Assembly (NCBI GenBank): GCA_030827135.1 | Contig: JAURFE010000001.1 | Span: forward strand, 276,569-340,568 | Direction of reading: 5' to 3' | Length of the DNA stretch: 64,000 nucleotides | DNA from: Vicinamibacterales bacterium | Lineage (GTDB): Bacteria; Acidobacteriota; Vicinamibacteria; Vicinamibacterales; SCN-69-37 | In this document: positions 16,173 to 25,626 of the stretch, in pieces | Layout of the letters: every line of letters starts with the position of its first letter | How positions within the stretch are numbered: the stretch's first letter is position 1 | Translations under genes and position numbers: made by a program | Notes under the pieces: generated by a model | Databases searched by the model: none | The model's input: the letters and a program-made list of their open reading frames with translations, nothing else | What the model was told of the DNA's origin: nothing

Positions 16173-18482
16173 TTACTCTGCCGGCAACACGACCGTCACC
16201 ACGGTCCCGGCGGGCGCGGCATCGCCCACCTCGATCCGGCCGCCATGCTCCGCGATGATCCGCTGCACGATGGCCAGGCCCAGGCCGCTCCCGCGGCCCT
16301 TTGTTGAATAGTACGGCATGAAGAGTTTGTCGCGATCGGCCGCCGGCACCCCGGGGCCGTTGTCGGTCACCGTCAACACCACCCCGGACGCGGCCGGATC
16401 CAGGGCACTCGCGATCACAATGCGGGGCGCGGCGCCATCGGGGCGGGCCGGACCCGACGGCCCTCCCAGCGCCTCCATCGCATTGTCGATCAGGTTGATG
16501 ATGACCTGACGCATCTGCTCGACATCGACGCGGATCAGCGGCAGCCCCGGGGCGAGTCGCGGCTCCACCTGCAGGGTGCCCTCCTGCAGCACCCCCGTGT
16601 ATAACGAGAGCGTTTCGGCAATGATCGCGTTCAGGTCGGCGGGCGCCATGCGCGGTCCCCGCAACCGCGCGAACTGCGCAAACTCATCCACCAGCCCCTT
16701 GAGCGCATCCACCTCGGTGATGATGGCCCCCGTGCACTCGTTCACCAGGGCACGCGCATTCGGAGGCGCACTCGCAAAATTGCGGCGGAGCCGTTCCGCG
16801 CTCAGCTGAATCGGCGTGAGGGGATTCTTGATTTCGTGCGCCAGCCGCCGGGCCACATCGCGCCAGGCCGCGACACGCTGCGTCCGGATCAGTGGTGTCA
16901 CGTCGTCGAGCACCAGCACCATCCCTTCGGGTGTGCCGCCGGCGCCGACCAGGGTCGTGGCGGCCGCCGCCAGGTGGAGTTCCCCCTCCGGGCCGCTGAT
17001 CGTGATCTCCTCAATGCCTCCCGCCGCGGACTTCGCCCCTGGCGCGGCCGACGGCTGGCGCAGCAGCGCGTGCAGCGCCTGGAGATCGTCACGCGACAAC
17101 ACGGACGCGGCGGGCGTGCCGATCACCGACGCGTCGAGCCCCAGCAACCGCATCGCGGCGCCGTTGATGGTCGACACCCGGCCGGCCGCATCCACCGAGA
17201 TGACGCCCGTCGCGACGCGTTCGAGGACCGTCTCGATGTACCGGCGGCGTGTCTCGATTTCGACGTTTTTTTCGGTCAGGGCCAGCCGCGACTGCTCCAG
17301 CCGCTCCTGACTCGTGCCCAGTTCGGCCGCCATCGTGTTGAAGGCCTCCACCAGCGAGCCCAGTTCGTCGCCGGTTTCGGGCTCCAGCCGCAGGTCCAGC
17401 CGGCCTGCCCCGATCGCCCGCGCGCCTTCCGCGAGCATCTGCACCGGCCGCGTGATGCGTTTCGCGATGTAGAACCCGAGCCACGTCGCACTGATCAGAA
17501 TCAGCAGCGTGATCATGACGAACACGCCGAGATACACCCCGCGGAGGGGCCCGCTCATCACCCGCAGCTGGCGCCACTGCGCGTAGGCATTCGTCGCGCG
17601 ACGCGCTTCCGCGCTCAGGGCCTCGGTCACATGCAGCGACACGACGACGACGCCGCTGACGACGCCGTCGGCGTTCCTCACCGGCGCCCCCGATCGAATC
17701 AGGACGCCCCCGCTCGGCACGGCATCGTCGGCCGTGGCCGGCGTGCCGGTGGCGGCCACGCGGGCGGCCAGACGGTCGGCCGACGCGCGGACGGCATCCG
17801 GGGGGGGCGCGCCCGTCTGCTGCGCGAGCAGGAACACGGCATCGCGCTCCCCCGTGGCCGTCGGCACGGTCTGATAGACCTCGACGAGCCCGTCACGCAT
17901 GGTTGACAGTTCACCCCGCACGAGGCCCGTGATCGCCGGCACGTCGCCGGCCTCGATCAACGGCGGCGGCAGAATGTCGGTGAGCCGCGCCGCACGAAGC
18001 GTGACGGCTTCCTGGCGCTCGCGGTAATACTGCGCGGCGATCGTGGCCGCGGAATCCAGCGCCTCGTCGACGGGCACGCTGAACCAGCGATCCGCGCTGC
18101 TCCGGAGAAACTCGTTGCCGATGATCAACACCAGTGACGCCGGCACGATCGTCAGCCCGATCATCGCGAGGACGAGCTTGGTTCGGAAGCGCGCAAAGGG
18201 TGTGCCCGCCTTCCGCTCGACAAACACCTTGATGATGTTGCGGACGAGCACGAACAACAACGCCAGCAGCATCGCGACGTCCACGGCTGCGACGGCGTAC
18301 AGCACGACTTCGCTGATGAGGGATTCTTCGAGCCGATTGATGCGCGCGGGCACCCACATCACGCCGACCAGAATGGCGGCGAGCACCAGGACCAGCGTCA
18401 GCAGTACCCGGGGATTGTCGAGCGCGCGCCGGCGCGCGGTGGGCGCGGGCGGCGGCGCAGGCGGCGGCGCGTCGAGCAGCAT
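16173..18482 (-). CDS. ntrY: NtrY-like membrane sensor histidine kinase
   Basis: The 769-residue kinase opens with a proline-rich tail and several transmembrane segments (about 25-45, 60-85 and 105-125). An extracytoplasmic region and a last membrane segment near 315-335 follow, then a HAMP domain (AKRITRPVQMLAEGARAIGA) and a PAS domain (about 410-515). The dimerisation domain carries phosphoaccepting His549 in RRLAHEIKNPLT. The ATPase domain has the N box near Asn663 (INLIDNAMEAL), then DNGPGVP and GRGSGLGLAIV. All catalytic boxes are intact. Its ATG overlaps the DUF4390 gene stop, and ntrX follows after 6 bases. The signal is unknown. Confidence 0.93.
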   Translation of the reverse strand: MLLDAPPPAPPPAPTARRRALDNPRVLLTLVLVLAAILVGVMWVPARINRLEESLISEVVLYAVAAVDVAMLLALLFVLVRNIIKVFVERKAGTPFARFRTKLVLAMIGLTIVPASLVLIIGNEFLRSSADRWFSVPVDEALDSAATIAAQYYRERQEAVTLRAARLTDILPPPLIEAGDVPAITGLVRGELSTMRDGLVEVYQTVPTATGERDAVFLLAQQTGAPPPDAVRASADRLAARVAATGTPATADDAVPSGGVLIRSGAPVRNADGVVSGVVVVSLHVTEALSAEARRATNAYAQWRQLRVMSGPLRGVYLGVFVMITLLILISATWLGFYIAKRITRPVQMLAEGARAIGAGRLDLRLEPETGDELGSLVEAFNTMAAELGTSQERLEQSRLALTEKNVEIETRRRYIETVLERVATGVISVDAAGRVSTINGAAMRLLGLDASVIGTPAASVLSRDDLQALHALLRQPSAAPGAKSAAGGIEEITISGPEGELHLAAAATTLVGAGGTPEGMVLVLDDVTPLIRTQRVAAWRDVARRLAHEIKNPLTPIQLSAERLRRNFASAPPNARALVNECTGAIITEVDALKGLVDEFAQFARLRGPRMAPADLNAIIAETLSLYTGVLQEGTLQVEPRLAPGLPLIRVDVEQMRQVIINLIDNAMEALGGPSGPARPDGAAPRIVIASALDPAASGVVLTVTDNGPGVPAADRDKLFMPYYSTKGRGSGLGLAIVQRIIAEHGGRIEVGDAAPAGTVVTVVLPAE

Positions 18483-19018
18483 CAGCGCCCCGGGGACAAC
18501 TCAACGCGGCCAGACACGGCATCGCGCCCGAACGGCCACAGCGAAAACCCGCGCGGCAGGTTGTCGCGGGCCCGCACCCGGATGTAGTACTCGCTGCCGC
18601 CGTTGAGCAACGTCGCGTCGTCGAGCATCACCCGTTCAAACTCGGTCATCCACAGCCGCATTTCGTCTTCCTTCTGCGTCTGCTGGGACCAGTGCACGGT
18701 GTCACCACGCAGTTTGGACACCTGATAGATGCCCGTCAACATGTCGAACTTGACGGTCGATGATACGTCCGCCGACGCAATCGTCTTGTCGAACCACAAC
18801 GTCGTGGTGCGGCGGAGTTCGGCGGTGAACATGAACGTCACCGACAGGCCGCTCAACACCGCGTCGCGCACCTCGGACGTGAACACCGACGGCGCGGCAA
18901 ACGTCGCCATCACCTTGTCTTCCGCCAGCACGGGCGTAATCCGGATGGCCGACGCGACAAGGCAGGCCGACGCCAGCATTACGGCGACGAGCATCCACGG
19001 CGCAGGGGAATGACGCAT
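18482..19018 (-). CDS. DUF4390 secreted protein
   Basis: This is a 178-residue protein with a signal peptide or N-terminal anchor (PWMLVAVMLASACLVASA) and a predicted beta-rich remainder. The layout and key stretches (AVLSGLSVTFMFTAELRR, LTGIYQVSKLRGD, YYIRVRARDNLPRGFSLWPF) match DUF4390, a family often encoded next to NtrY/NtrX pairs in other bacteria. ATG 19018 overlaps the nrdR stop (TGATG); a GTG one codon earlier is possible. Its stop overlaps the kinase start. A periplasmic partner of the kinase is a reasonable guess, but the sequence does not prove it. Confidence 0.82.
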   Translation of the reverse strand: MRHSPAPWMLVAVMLASACLVASAIRITPVLAEDKVMATFAAPSVFTSEVRDAVLSGLSVTFMFTAELRRTTTLWFDKTIASADVSSTVKFDMLTGIYQVSKLRGDTVHWSQQTQKEDEMRLWMTEFERVMLDDATLLNGGSEYYIRVRARDNLPRGFSLWPFGRDAVSGRVELSPGR

Positions 19019-19470
19019 CACGACTTGAACAAATCGTTGAGTTCGCTCTTGAATTCATCGATGTCGCGGAAATTGCGATACACCGAGGCGAACCGGACAT
19101 AGGCGACTTTGTCGAGATGCCGCAACGCGTCCATCACCCGCGCGCCGATCTCCTCCGTCGACATCTCACGTTCGGGTTTGTCCTGCAGGGCTGACTCCAC
19201 CTCATCCGCCACGTCGTCGAGCGCCGACACGCGCACGGGACGCTTCTCGCACGCCTTGAGCAGCCCGGCTACCAGCTTCTGCCGCTCGAACCGCTCGCGC
19301 CGGCCATCCTTCTTGACGACCATGTACGGGATTTCGTCGATGCGCTCGTAGGACGTGAACCGGCGGCCACACTCCAGACACTCGCGACGACGACGAATGA
19401 CGTCGCCTTCCTTGCTTTCGCGCGAATCCACGACCTTGTCGCCCAGATGGGTGCAATAGGGACACTTCAC
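19018..19470 (-). CDS. nrdR: Ribonucleotide reductase transcriptional repressor NrdR
   Basis: NrdR represses ribonucleotide reductase genes in response to ATP/dATP bound by its ATP-cone. The 150-residue protein begins VKCPYCTHLGDKVVDSR with a zinc ribbon completed by CLECGRRFTSYERI. The ATP-cone follows (VVKKDGRRERFERQKLVAGL). The length is typical. The start is GTG 19470, inside a GTGA overlap with the upstream UPF0104 gene; a longer open frame to 19812 is an artefact. No NrdR boxes or nrd genes were seen in the window, so its targets are elsewhere. Confidence 0.96.
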   Translation of the reverse strand: MKCPYCTHLGDKVVDSRESKEGDVIRRRRECLECGRRFTSYERIDEIPYMVVKKDGRRERFERQKLVAGLLKACEKRPVRVSALDDVADEVESALQDKPEREMSTEEIGARVMDALRHLDKVAYVRFASVYRNFRDIDEFKSELNDLFKS

Positions 19471-20474
19471 GGCTGGCCTGTCTCTTCTGTATTCATGCGC
19501 TTCAGGCTTCCCAAGGTCAACCCCGCCCGCCACATGAAGACAAACCCGAGGACGGATACGGGGACAAACGACACCAGATGCAGCACGATCGCCGCCGCGG
19601 CCGCCGTGTCGGCGCCGGCGCCGAAGTACGTCATCACCGCAAACTGATAGGCGAGGTGAAACGCCCCGAACCCCCCGGGCGTGGGCGCCGCGACGCCTAC
19701 CACCAGATACATCACCACAATGAACGACCCGACGAACGGCATCGTCAAACCAAACGCGTGCGTCACCAGCCAGATCCCCAGACAAATCGACGCCCAGAGG
19801 GCCAGTGACCAACCGAAGGTCCGGACCAACGCGGCAGGGTCACGCATGACCCCGAGACCCTCAGCAAACTTCCTCGCAAACCGGCCGATCGCCGCCGCGA
19901 CACGGGCCGGCAGCCACCCGGTCAACCGGTCCACCAGCCGCCCCAGCCGCTCCGGGTGGCCCGCGCAGGCAAAGAGTACGCCCAGGGCCACGATGGCCGC
20001 AACCGCCGCCCCGGCTCCGGCGACCGTGGTTTCCGGACCGACATCCACGCTCTGGAACGGAAGCGCACACGCAAACAGCAACAGCACCGTGGTCAAATCG
20101 ATCGCCCGCTCGACGATGACCGTGGCGAAGGTGGCCGAGACGCTCAGTCGCGCCTCTTTCGCCAGCAGATACGGGCGCAGGACCTCGCCAACCCTGGCGG
20201 GAAGCACAAACAGGGCCGTAAATCCGATGACCGTCGCCCGAAACGTCGGACCAAAAGCGACAGGCCCGATCGGACCGAGCAGGGTCTGCCAGCGCCAGGT
20301 CCGCAGCAGGTATGTCTGGAGCGTCACCAGAACCGCCCCCCCCACCAACCAGGGGTTGGCGGCCGCGAAGGCGCGCCCCATCTCCGCCCAGTCAAGATCC
20401 TTGACGAACCACCACAACAGCGCGGCGGTCAGCGCGGTGACCACAACGCCGGACCAGGGGAACTTCGACGACAA
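19467..20474 (-). CDS. UPF0104 / LPG-synthase-type integral membrane protein
   Basis: This 335-residue protein has about eight hydrophobic segments and the pattern of the lysylphosphatidylglycerol-synthase transmembrane family (PF03706). It includes the positively charged TWRWQTLLGP loop, ALFVLPARVGEVLRPYLLAK and GVAAPTPGGFGAFHLAYQF. Family members flip or transfer lipids; the catalytic aminoacyl domain of MprF is absent here. The apparent start is TTG 20474 (MSSKFPWSG); no in-frame ATG fits. It lies 34 bases from the divergent gene at 20509 and overlaps nrdR. The substrate is unknown. Confidence 0.83.
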   Translation of the reverse strand: MSSKFPWSGVVVTALTAALLWWFVKDLDWAEMGRAFAAANPWLVGGAVLVTLQTYLLRTWRWQTLLGPIGPVAFGPTFRATVIGFTALFVLPARVGEVLRPYLLAKEARLSVSATFATVIVERAIDLTTVLLLFACALPFQSVDVGPETTVAGAGAAVAAIVALGVLFACAGHPERLGRLVDRLTGWLPARVAAAIGRFARKFAEGLGVMRDPAALVRTFGWSLALWASICLGIWLVTHAFGLTMPFVGSFIVVMYLVVGVAAPTPGGFGAFHLAYQFAVMTYFGAGADTAAAAAIVLHLVSFVPVSVLGFVFMWRAGLTLGSLKRMNTEETGQP

Positions 20475-20508
20475 AGCCCCGGTATTCTATATGCGGAAGT
20501 AGCAGAAC

Positions 20509-21606
20509 ATGGGAAAACGAGAATTCGCCATCATCGCGGTCTTTGTGGTTGTGGGCGCCGTCATCTATCAGTTCACGGCCCCGCCCGCGACCGGCGGATC
20601 GGGGTTTTCGTTCGCGAACATCTTTGACGAGGCCCGACGCGAGATGCGCGGCAACCCCGGCCGCGCAGAAGTCACGCACACCACCACCATGCCCGTGCCG
20701 TCAGGCCTTCGCGAACTGCGCATCGTCGGCGTGGGCCGTGGCGGGGTGACGGTCATCGGCGAACGCCGCTCCGACATCGAGCACGCCCTCACCGTCAGTT
20801 CCACCGGGCCCGACGATGAAACGGCGAAGACGTATGCCAATCGCACCGTGTTCGTTCCGGATCAGGTGGCCGACACCCTCATCTTGCGGGCCGATTTCCC
20901 TGAAGAAGCGTCCCAGACGGCGTCGGCCACCATCAAGGTCCCCATGGGACTGGAGGTGCGGGTCGAAACCGCGACCGGTGTGATCATCAGCGAGGTGGCG
21001 GCCGCGCACGTGGAATCCGCGCGGGGCGCGATCAGAATCTCGAACGTCTCCGGCGCCGTGGGTGGCATCCACGTGGACGGCGCGGTGACGGTCACGGGCG
21101 CCGGGTCGGTCCGGATGCGGCTGTCTCGGCTCCGCAGTCAGTTTGAGAACGTCACCGGCGGCCTGAGTCTGGATGTGCGCGACGGCGAATGCACAGTGAC
21201 GAATTCGGCCGGGCCGGTGGACATTGAAACGGCGCGGGCGGACATCTCGGTGGTGGGACAGAAGGGCCCGGTGGTCGTGCGTGGCGCGGATGGCCGCGTC
21301 GCGGTGGATAGTGCCGGCGGGGACAGTCGTATCGACGTTCGCCGCGCGGAAGTGGAAGTGACCGTTGCCGGGGCCGCGCCAATGACTGTTGTCACGACCG
21401 ACCAGACGGCGCGTGTGATTGTGAAGCCGGACGCGTTTTTTGACCTGGATGCCATGAGCACCGAGGGCAAAATTCAGGCCAGCGACGTCAATCTGACGCC
21501 GGTCGTTTCCGGCAGCGACCAGAAATTAGTGCATACGTTCGGAAAGGCCGGCGGCGCGCGCGTGACAATCCGCAATACACGCGGCGATATTGTTGTGCGC
21601 AAGTAG
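20509..21606 (+). CDS. Membrane-anchored DUF4097-like repeat protein
   Basis: The 365-residue protein has one N-terminal membrane segment (FAIIAVFVVVGAVIYQFTA) followed by an extracytoplasmic region made of short, regular beta-strand repeats rich in Val, Gly and Asp (for example GAIRISNVSGAVGGIHVDGA, GPVDIETARADISVVGQKGP). This resembles the right-handed beta-solenoid of DUF4097/adhesin-like proteins. No catalytic motif was seen. It starts a plus-strand run, 34 bases from the divergent UPF0104 gene, and is followed 32 bases later by purC. The family name is tentative. Confidence 0.75.
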   Translation: MGKREFAIIAVFVVVGAVIYQFTAPPATGGSGFSFANIFDEARREMRGNPGRAEVTHTTTMPVPSGLRELRIVGVGRGGVTVIGERRSDIEHALTVSSTGPDDETAKTYANRTVFVPDQVADTLILRADFPEEASQTASATIKVPMGLEVRVETATGVIISEVAAAHVESARGAIRISNVSGAVGGIHVDGAVTVTGAGSVRMRLSRLRSQFENVTGGLSLDVRDGECTVTNSAGPVDIETARADISVVGQKGPVVVRGADGRVAVDSAGGDSRIDVRRAEVEVTVAGAAPMTVVTTDQTARVIVKPDAFFDLDAMSTEGKIQASDVNLTPVVSGSDQKLVHTFGKAGGARVTIRNTRGDIVVRK

Positions 21607-21638
21607 ATTTTGATCTAGGCTTCCCTTTCCTCCACGTC

Positions 21639-22544
21639 ATGTCTTCACTCGTACTTGAAACACACCTGTCCGGTCTCACGCTGCAACGTCGCGGCAAAGT
21701 CCGTGACGTCTACGAGCTCGGCGACACGCTGCTGATCGTGGCGACCGACCGCATCTCGGCCTTTGACTACGTGCTGGGCTCGGGGATTCCCGACAAGGGC
21801 AAAGTCCTGACACAGTTGTCGGCGTTCTGGTTCTCGAAGATGGCCGACCTGGTGCCGCATCACCTGATCTCGGTCAACGTGGACGACTTCCCCGCTGCAG
21901 CGCGCGCGCACGCGGACGTGTTGCGTGGCCGGGCGATGCTCGTGCGCAAGACCACTCCCCTGCAGGTCGAGTGTGTGGCGCGTGGATTCCTGTCGGGTTC
22001 GGGCCTCAAGGACTACAACAAGACCGGTGCGGTGTGCGGCATCCCGCTGCCGCCGGGCCTGCGCGACTCGGCTCGGCTGCCCGAGCCCATCTTCACGCCG
22101 GCGACCAAGGCGGAATCGGGCCACGACGAAAACATCAGCGAGGCCGAGGCCGGCAAGATCGTCGGCGAAGCGCTGATTCAGCGTCTCAAGGCGCTGACGC
22201 TCGAAATTTATTCGCGCGGTGTCGCGCACGCCGAAACCTGCGGCGTGATCATCGCGGATACCAAGTTTGAATTCGGCATCGACGAGACCAGGAACAACGA
22301 GCTGGTGCTCATCGACGAGGTGCTGACGCCCGACTCGTCGCGGTTCTGGCCCAGGGACCAGTACGCGCCCGGCCGCAGCCAGCCCAGCTTCGACAAACAG
22401 TTCGTGCGGGATTACCTGGAAGAGATCGGCTGGAACAAACAGCCGCCGGTCCCCTCCCTGCCTGGCGAAGTCGTCGCGAAGACGCGCGCCAAGTACCTCG
22501 AGGCCTACCGGGTCATCACCGGGCACAACCTGGACGTCGCGTGA
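21639..22544 (+). CDS. purC: SAICAR synthase
   Basis: PurC joins aspartate to CAIR using ATP in purine synthesis. The 301-residue protein is of the longer bacterial/yeast-like type and starts MSSLVLETHLSGLTLQRRGKV. Family motifs are RGKVRDVYELGD, VATDRISAFDYVLGSGIPDKG, ECVARGFLSGSG and LIDEVLTPDSSRFW. The gene overlaps the following Fis-type gene by GTGA, an unusual partner. No other pur genes are present. A small AGAT/ATCT hairpin lies in the 32-base gap upstream. Confidence 0.96.
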   Translation: MSSLVLETHLSGLTLQRRGKVRDVYELGDTLLIVATDRISAFDYVLGSGIPDKGKVLTQLSAFWFSKMADLVPHHLISVNVDDFPAAARAHADVLRGRAMLVRKTTPLQVECVARGFLSGSGLKDYNKTGAVCGIPLPPGLRDSARLPEPIFTPATKAESGHDENISEAEAGKIVGEALIQRLKALTLEIYSRGVAHAETCGVIIADTKFEFGIDETRNNELVLIDEVLTPDSSRFWPRDQYAPGRSQPSFDKQFVRDYLEEIGWNKQPPVPSLPGEVVAKTRAKYLEAYRVITGHNLDVA

Positions 22545-22753
22545 TCAAGGACGACCTCGACACCCTCGTGCAGCACCTGCTCGACCGCGGCGTCTACTTC
22601 GAAGACGCCCAGCGCGAGTTCGAACGCCTGTTCATCGCCCGCGCCCTGGCCAAAACCAACGGCAACGTCTGCAAAGCCGCCAAGATCACCGGCCTGCATC
22701 GCAACACCCTCTCGCGCAAGATTTCGGCGTATCGCATCAAACGCGCGGGCTGA
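22541..22753 (+). CDS. Small Fis-type helix-turn-helix protein
   Basis: This is a 70-residue protein made almost entirely of a Fis/NtrC C-terminal-type DNA-binding domain. A helical dimerisation-like segment (FERLFIARALAKTNGNVCKA) leads into the helix-turn-helix AAKITGLHRNTLSRKISAYR. The start is GTG 22541, overlapping the purC stop as GTGA. It is close in layout to the last 45 residues of NtrC regulators such as the one at 14793, but has no receiver or AAA+ part. It could be a nucleoid-associated protein or local regulator. The function is inferred from the fold only. Confidence 0.78.
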   Translation: MIKDDLDTLVQHLLDRGVYFEDAQREFERLFIARALAKTNGNVCKAAKITGLHRNTLSRKISAYRIKRAG

Positions 22754-22764
22754 ATCACGCCGAA

Positions 22765-22966
22765 CCGACGGCGGATGGGCAGATTCCAGTGCTGCCCTCC
22801 GGCTCGATGACGCGGAAAAAGCGACGCTCCCTGGCGACGTCCCGTCGTCCAGCGCGTGGGGGCCCCAATCCCCACGCGGTGTCACCCCAGTCCGCGTCGC
22901 TTTTTGGACTTCGCCCTCGCGTCACTCGCAGTCGGGCACCACTGGAATCCGCCCATCCGCCGTCGG
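22765..22966. repeat. 202-base nested inverted repeat (very long hairpin)
   Basis: Outer arms of 33 bases (22765-22797 and 22934-22966) pair with only two mismatches; both carry a GACGGCGGATGGGC-type core. Inside are further pairs: TGACGCG (22808-22814) with CGCGTCA (22918-22924), AAAAAGCGACGC (22816-22827) with GCGTCGCTTTTT (22894-22905), and CGCGTGGGG (22853-22861) with CCCCACGCG (22870-22878). The whole region can fold into one long rod. No protein-coding frame is convincing. It could be a MITE-like element or a structured RNA; nothing decides between these. Confidence 0.85.
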
Positions 22967-23055
22967 CCCCGTCCGCACGGGCCTGTCGCTGAGACACGGC
23001 GCGTCGTGGTCACAGGTGTGGCCTCCGCGCCGGCCCGGGTTCATGGCTCAGGGCG

Positions 23056-23213
23056 GGTTCATGGTTCATCGGTTCATGGTTCAGCGGTGCCGTTCCGGGT
23101 TCTTGGGTGCGGGGTTCTAGGTTCCAGGTGCGGGGAACCCAGCACCGACCCTGCACCCGGAACCCGATACCCGGAACCCGGGTTCCAGGAACGGCACCAT
23201 GAACCGATGAACC
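23056..23213. repeat. Second intergenic inverted repeat with GGTTCATGG motifs
   Basis: The left arm 23063-23096 (GGTTCATCGGTTCATGG..TGCCGTTCC) pairs with the right arm 23188-23213, except for an 8-base insertion in the left arm. An inner pair is 23120-23135 with 23149-23164 (14 of 16). The left part contains the 29 bases also found at 1493-1521. The tract between is simple-sequence-like, made of GGTTCC/GGAACC variants. It is noncoding and lies between the first long hairpin and the groESL promoter. Confidence 0.8.
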
Positions 23214-23226
23214 ACAGGGCGAGCCC

Positions 23227-23255
23227 TTGACCGGCAGCAGGGGCTCGCCTACAAT
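23227..23255 (+). promoter_or_regulatory. groESL sigma-70 promoter
   Basis: TTGACC (23227-23232) and TACAAT (23250-23255) are separated by exactly 17 bases, close to the sigma-70 consensus. The -35 box sits in the loop of a 9-bp inverted repeat, GGCGAGCCC (23218-23226) with GGGCTCGCC (23241-23249). The first CIRCE operator begins at the last base of the -10 box, so a bound HrcA repressor would block the start site. Confidence 0.85.
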
Positions 23256-23281
23256 TAGCAGTCGGTCACGCGGAGTGCTAA
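23255..23281. promoter_or_regulatory. CIRCE operator 1 (HrcA site)
   Basis: TTAGCAGTC, nine bases, GAGTGCTAA. This matches the CIRCE consensus TTAGCACTC-N9-GAGTGCTAA at 17 of 18 arm positions with the exact spacer. It should bind the HrcA heat-shock repressor. hrcA itself is not in the window. Confidence 0.9.
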
Positions 23282-23304
23282 CACTCAGGGAACCTGAGTG
23301 CCAG
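23278..23304. promoter_or_regulatory. Degenerate second CIRCE-like operator
   Basis: CTAACACTC, nine bases (AGGGAACCT), GAGTGCCAG: 14 of 18 arm matches to CIRCE with the correct N9 spacing, sharing four bases with operator 1. It contains a 7-bp hairpin, ACTCAGG-GAA-CCTGAGT. It could be a weaker HrcA site or an mRNA 5' stem-loop. Confidence 0.65.
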
Positions 23305-23353
23305 CATTACCGCCCAATTGGACCGAATCAAACAGTCCACGGAGCATACACAC

Positions 23354-25307
<1,954 letters not shown>

Positions 25308-25360
25308 CTGGCGCACGTCGGTTCAGGGGTCCGGGAGTCCAGGGGCCGAACCGTCAGTAG

Positions 25361-25384
25361 CGCGGCCTAGGTTTGAAGGCCGCG
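25361..25384. repeat. Single hairpin related to the intergenic element family
   Basis: CGCGGCCT, AGGTTTGA, AGGCCGCG: a perfect 8-bp stem with an 8-base loop, preceded by GTAG. The sequence GCCTAGGTTTGAAGGC closely parallels GCCTGGGTTTGAGGC in the tandem array at 4262 (minus strand). It lies between groEL and its terminator. Confidence 0.65.
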
Positions 25385-25402
25385 ATGATCGGAAAGACCA
25401 AG

Positions 25403-25435
25403 GGCCCGGTGGCGAAAGCTGCCGGGCCTTTTTTT
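25403..25435 (+). terminator. Rho-independent terminator of groESL
   Basis: GGCCCGGTGGC, GAAA, GCTGCCGGGCC form an 11-bp stem (two G-U pairs) with a GNRA tetraloop, followed by seven T residues and TTCTTC-like bases. It is a strong intrinsic terminator. Nearly the same hairpin recurs at 28272-28296 without a T-run. Confidence 0.93.
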
Positions 25436-25626
25436 CTTCTATACTCGCCCCGTGCGGTCCCATCAATGGATCGGGGCCACCAATGCTTATGTCAGGCTCC
25501 ATCGGGCCCGACGGCTCCCGGGGGAGTGGCTCCGGGCGATTTGCCGTTCCTGTGCCGACAATGCCTGCTCGCACTGCCGGTGTAAGGGTTCGGAGCCCAC
25601 TGCGTGATCGAGGGTAGGAGGACACA
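25436..25626 (+). other. Leader region of the copper ATPase gene
   Basis: These 191 bases precede the copper ATPase gene. TATACT at 25439-25444 could be a -10 box but has no good -35 partner. AGGAGG at 25616-25621, five bases before the GTG start, is a strong ribosome binding site. I see no clear CueR or CsoR operator and no gene. Confidence 0.5.

Noticed and set aside
23218-23249. Terminator upstream of groESL
   Set aside because: The GGCGAGCCC/GGGCTCGCC pair has a 14-base loop holding the -35 box and no T-run, so a promoter-associated palindrome is more likely.
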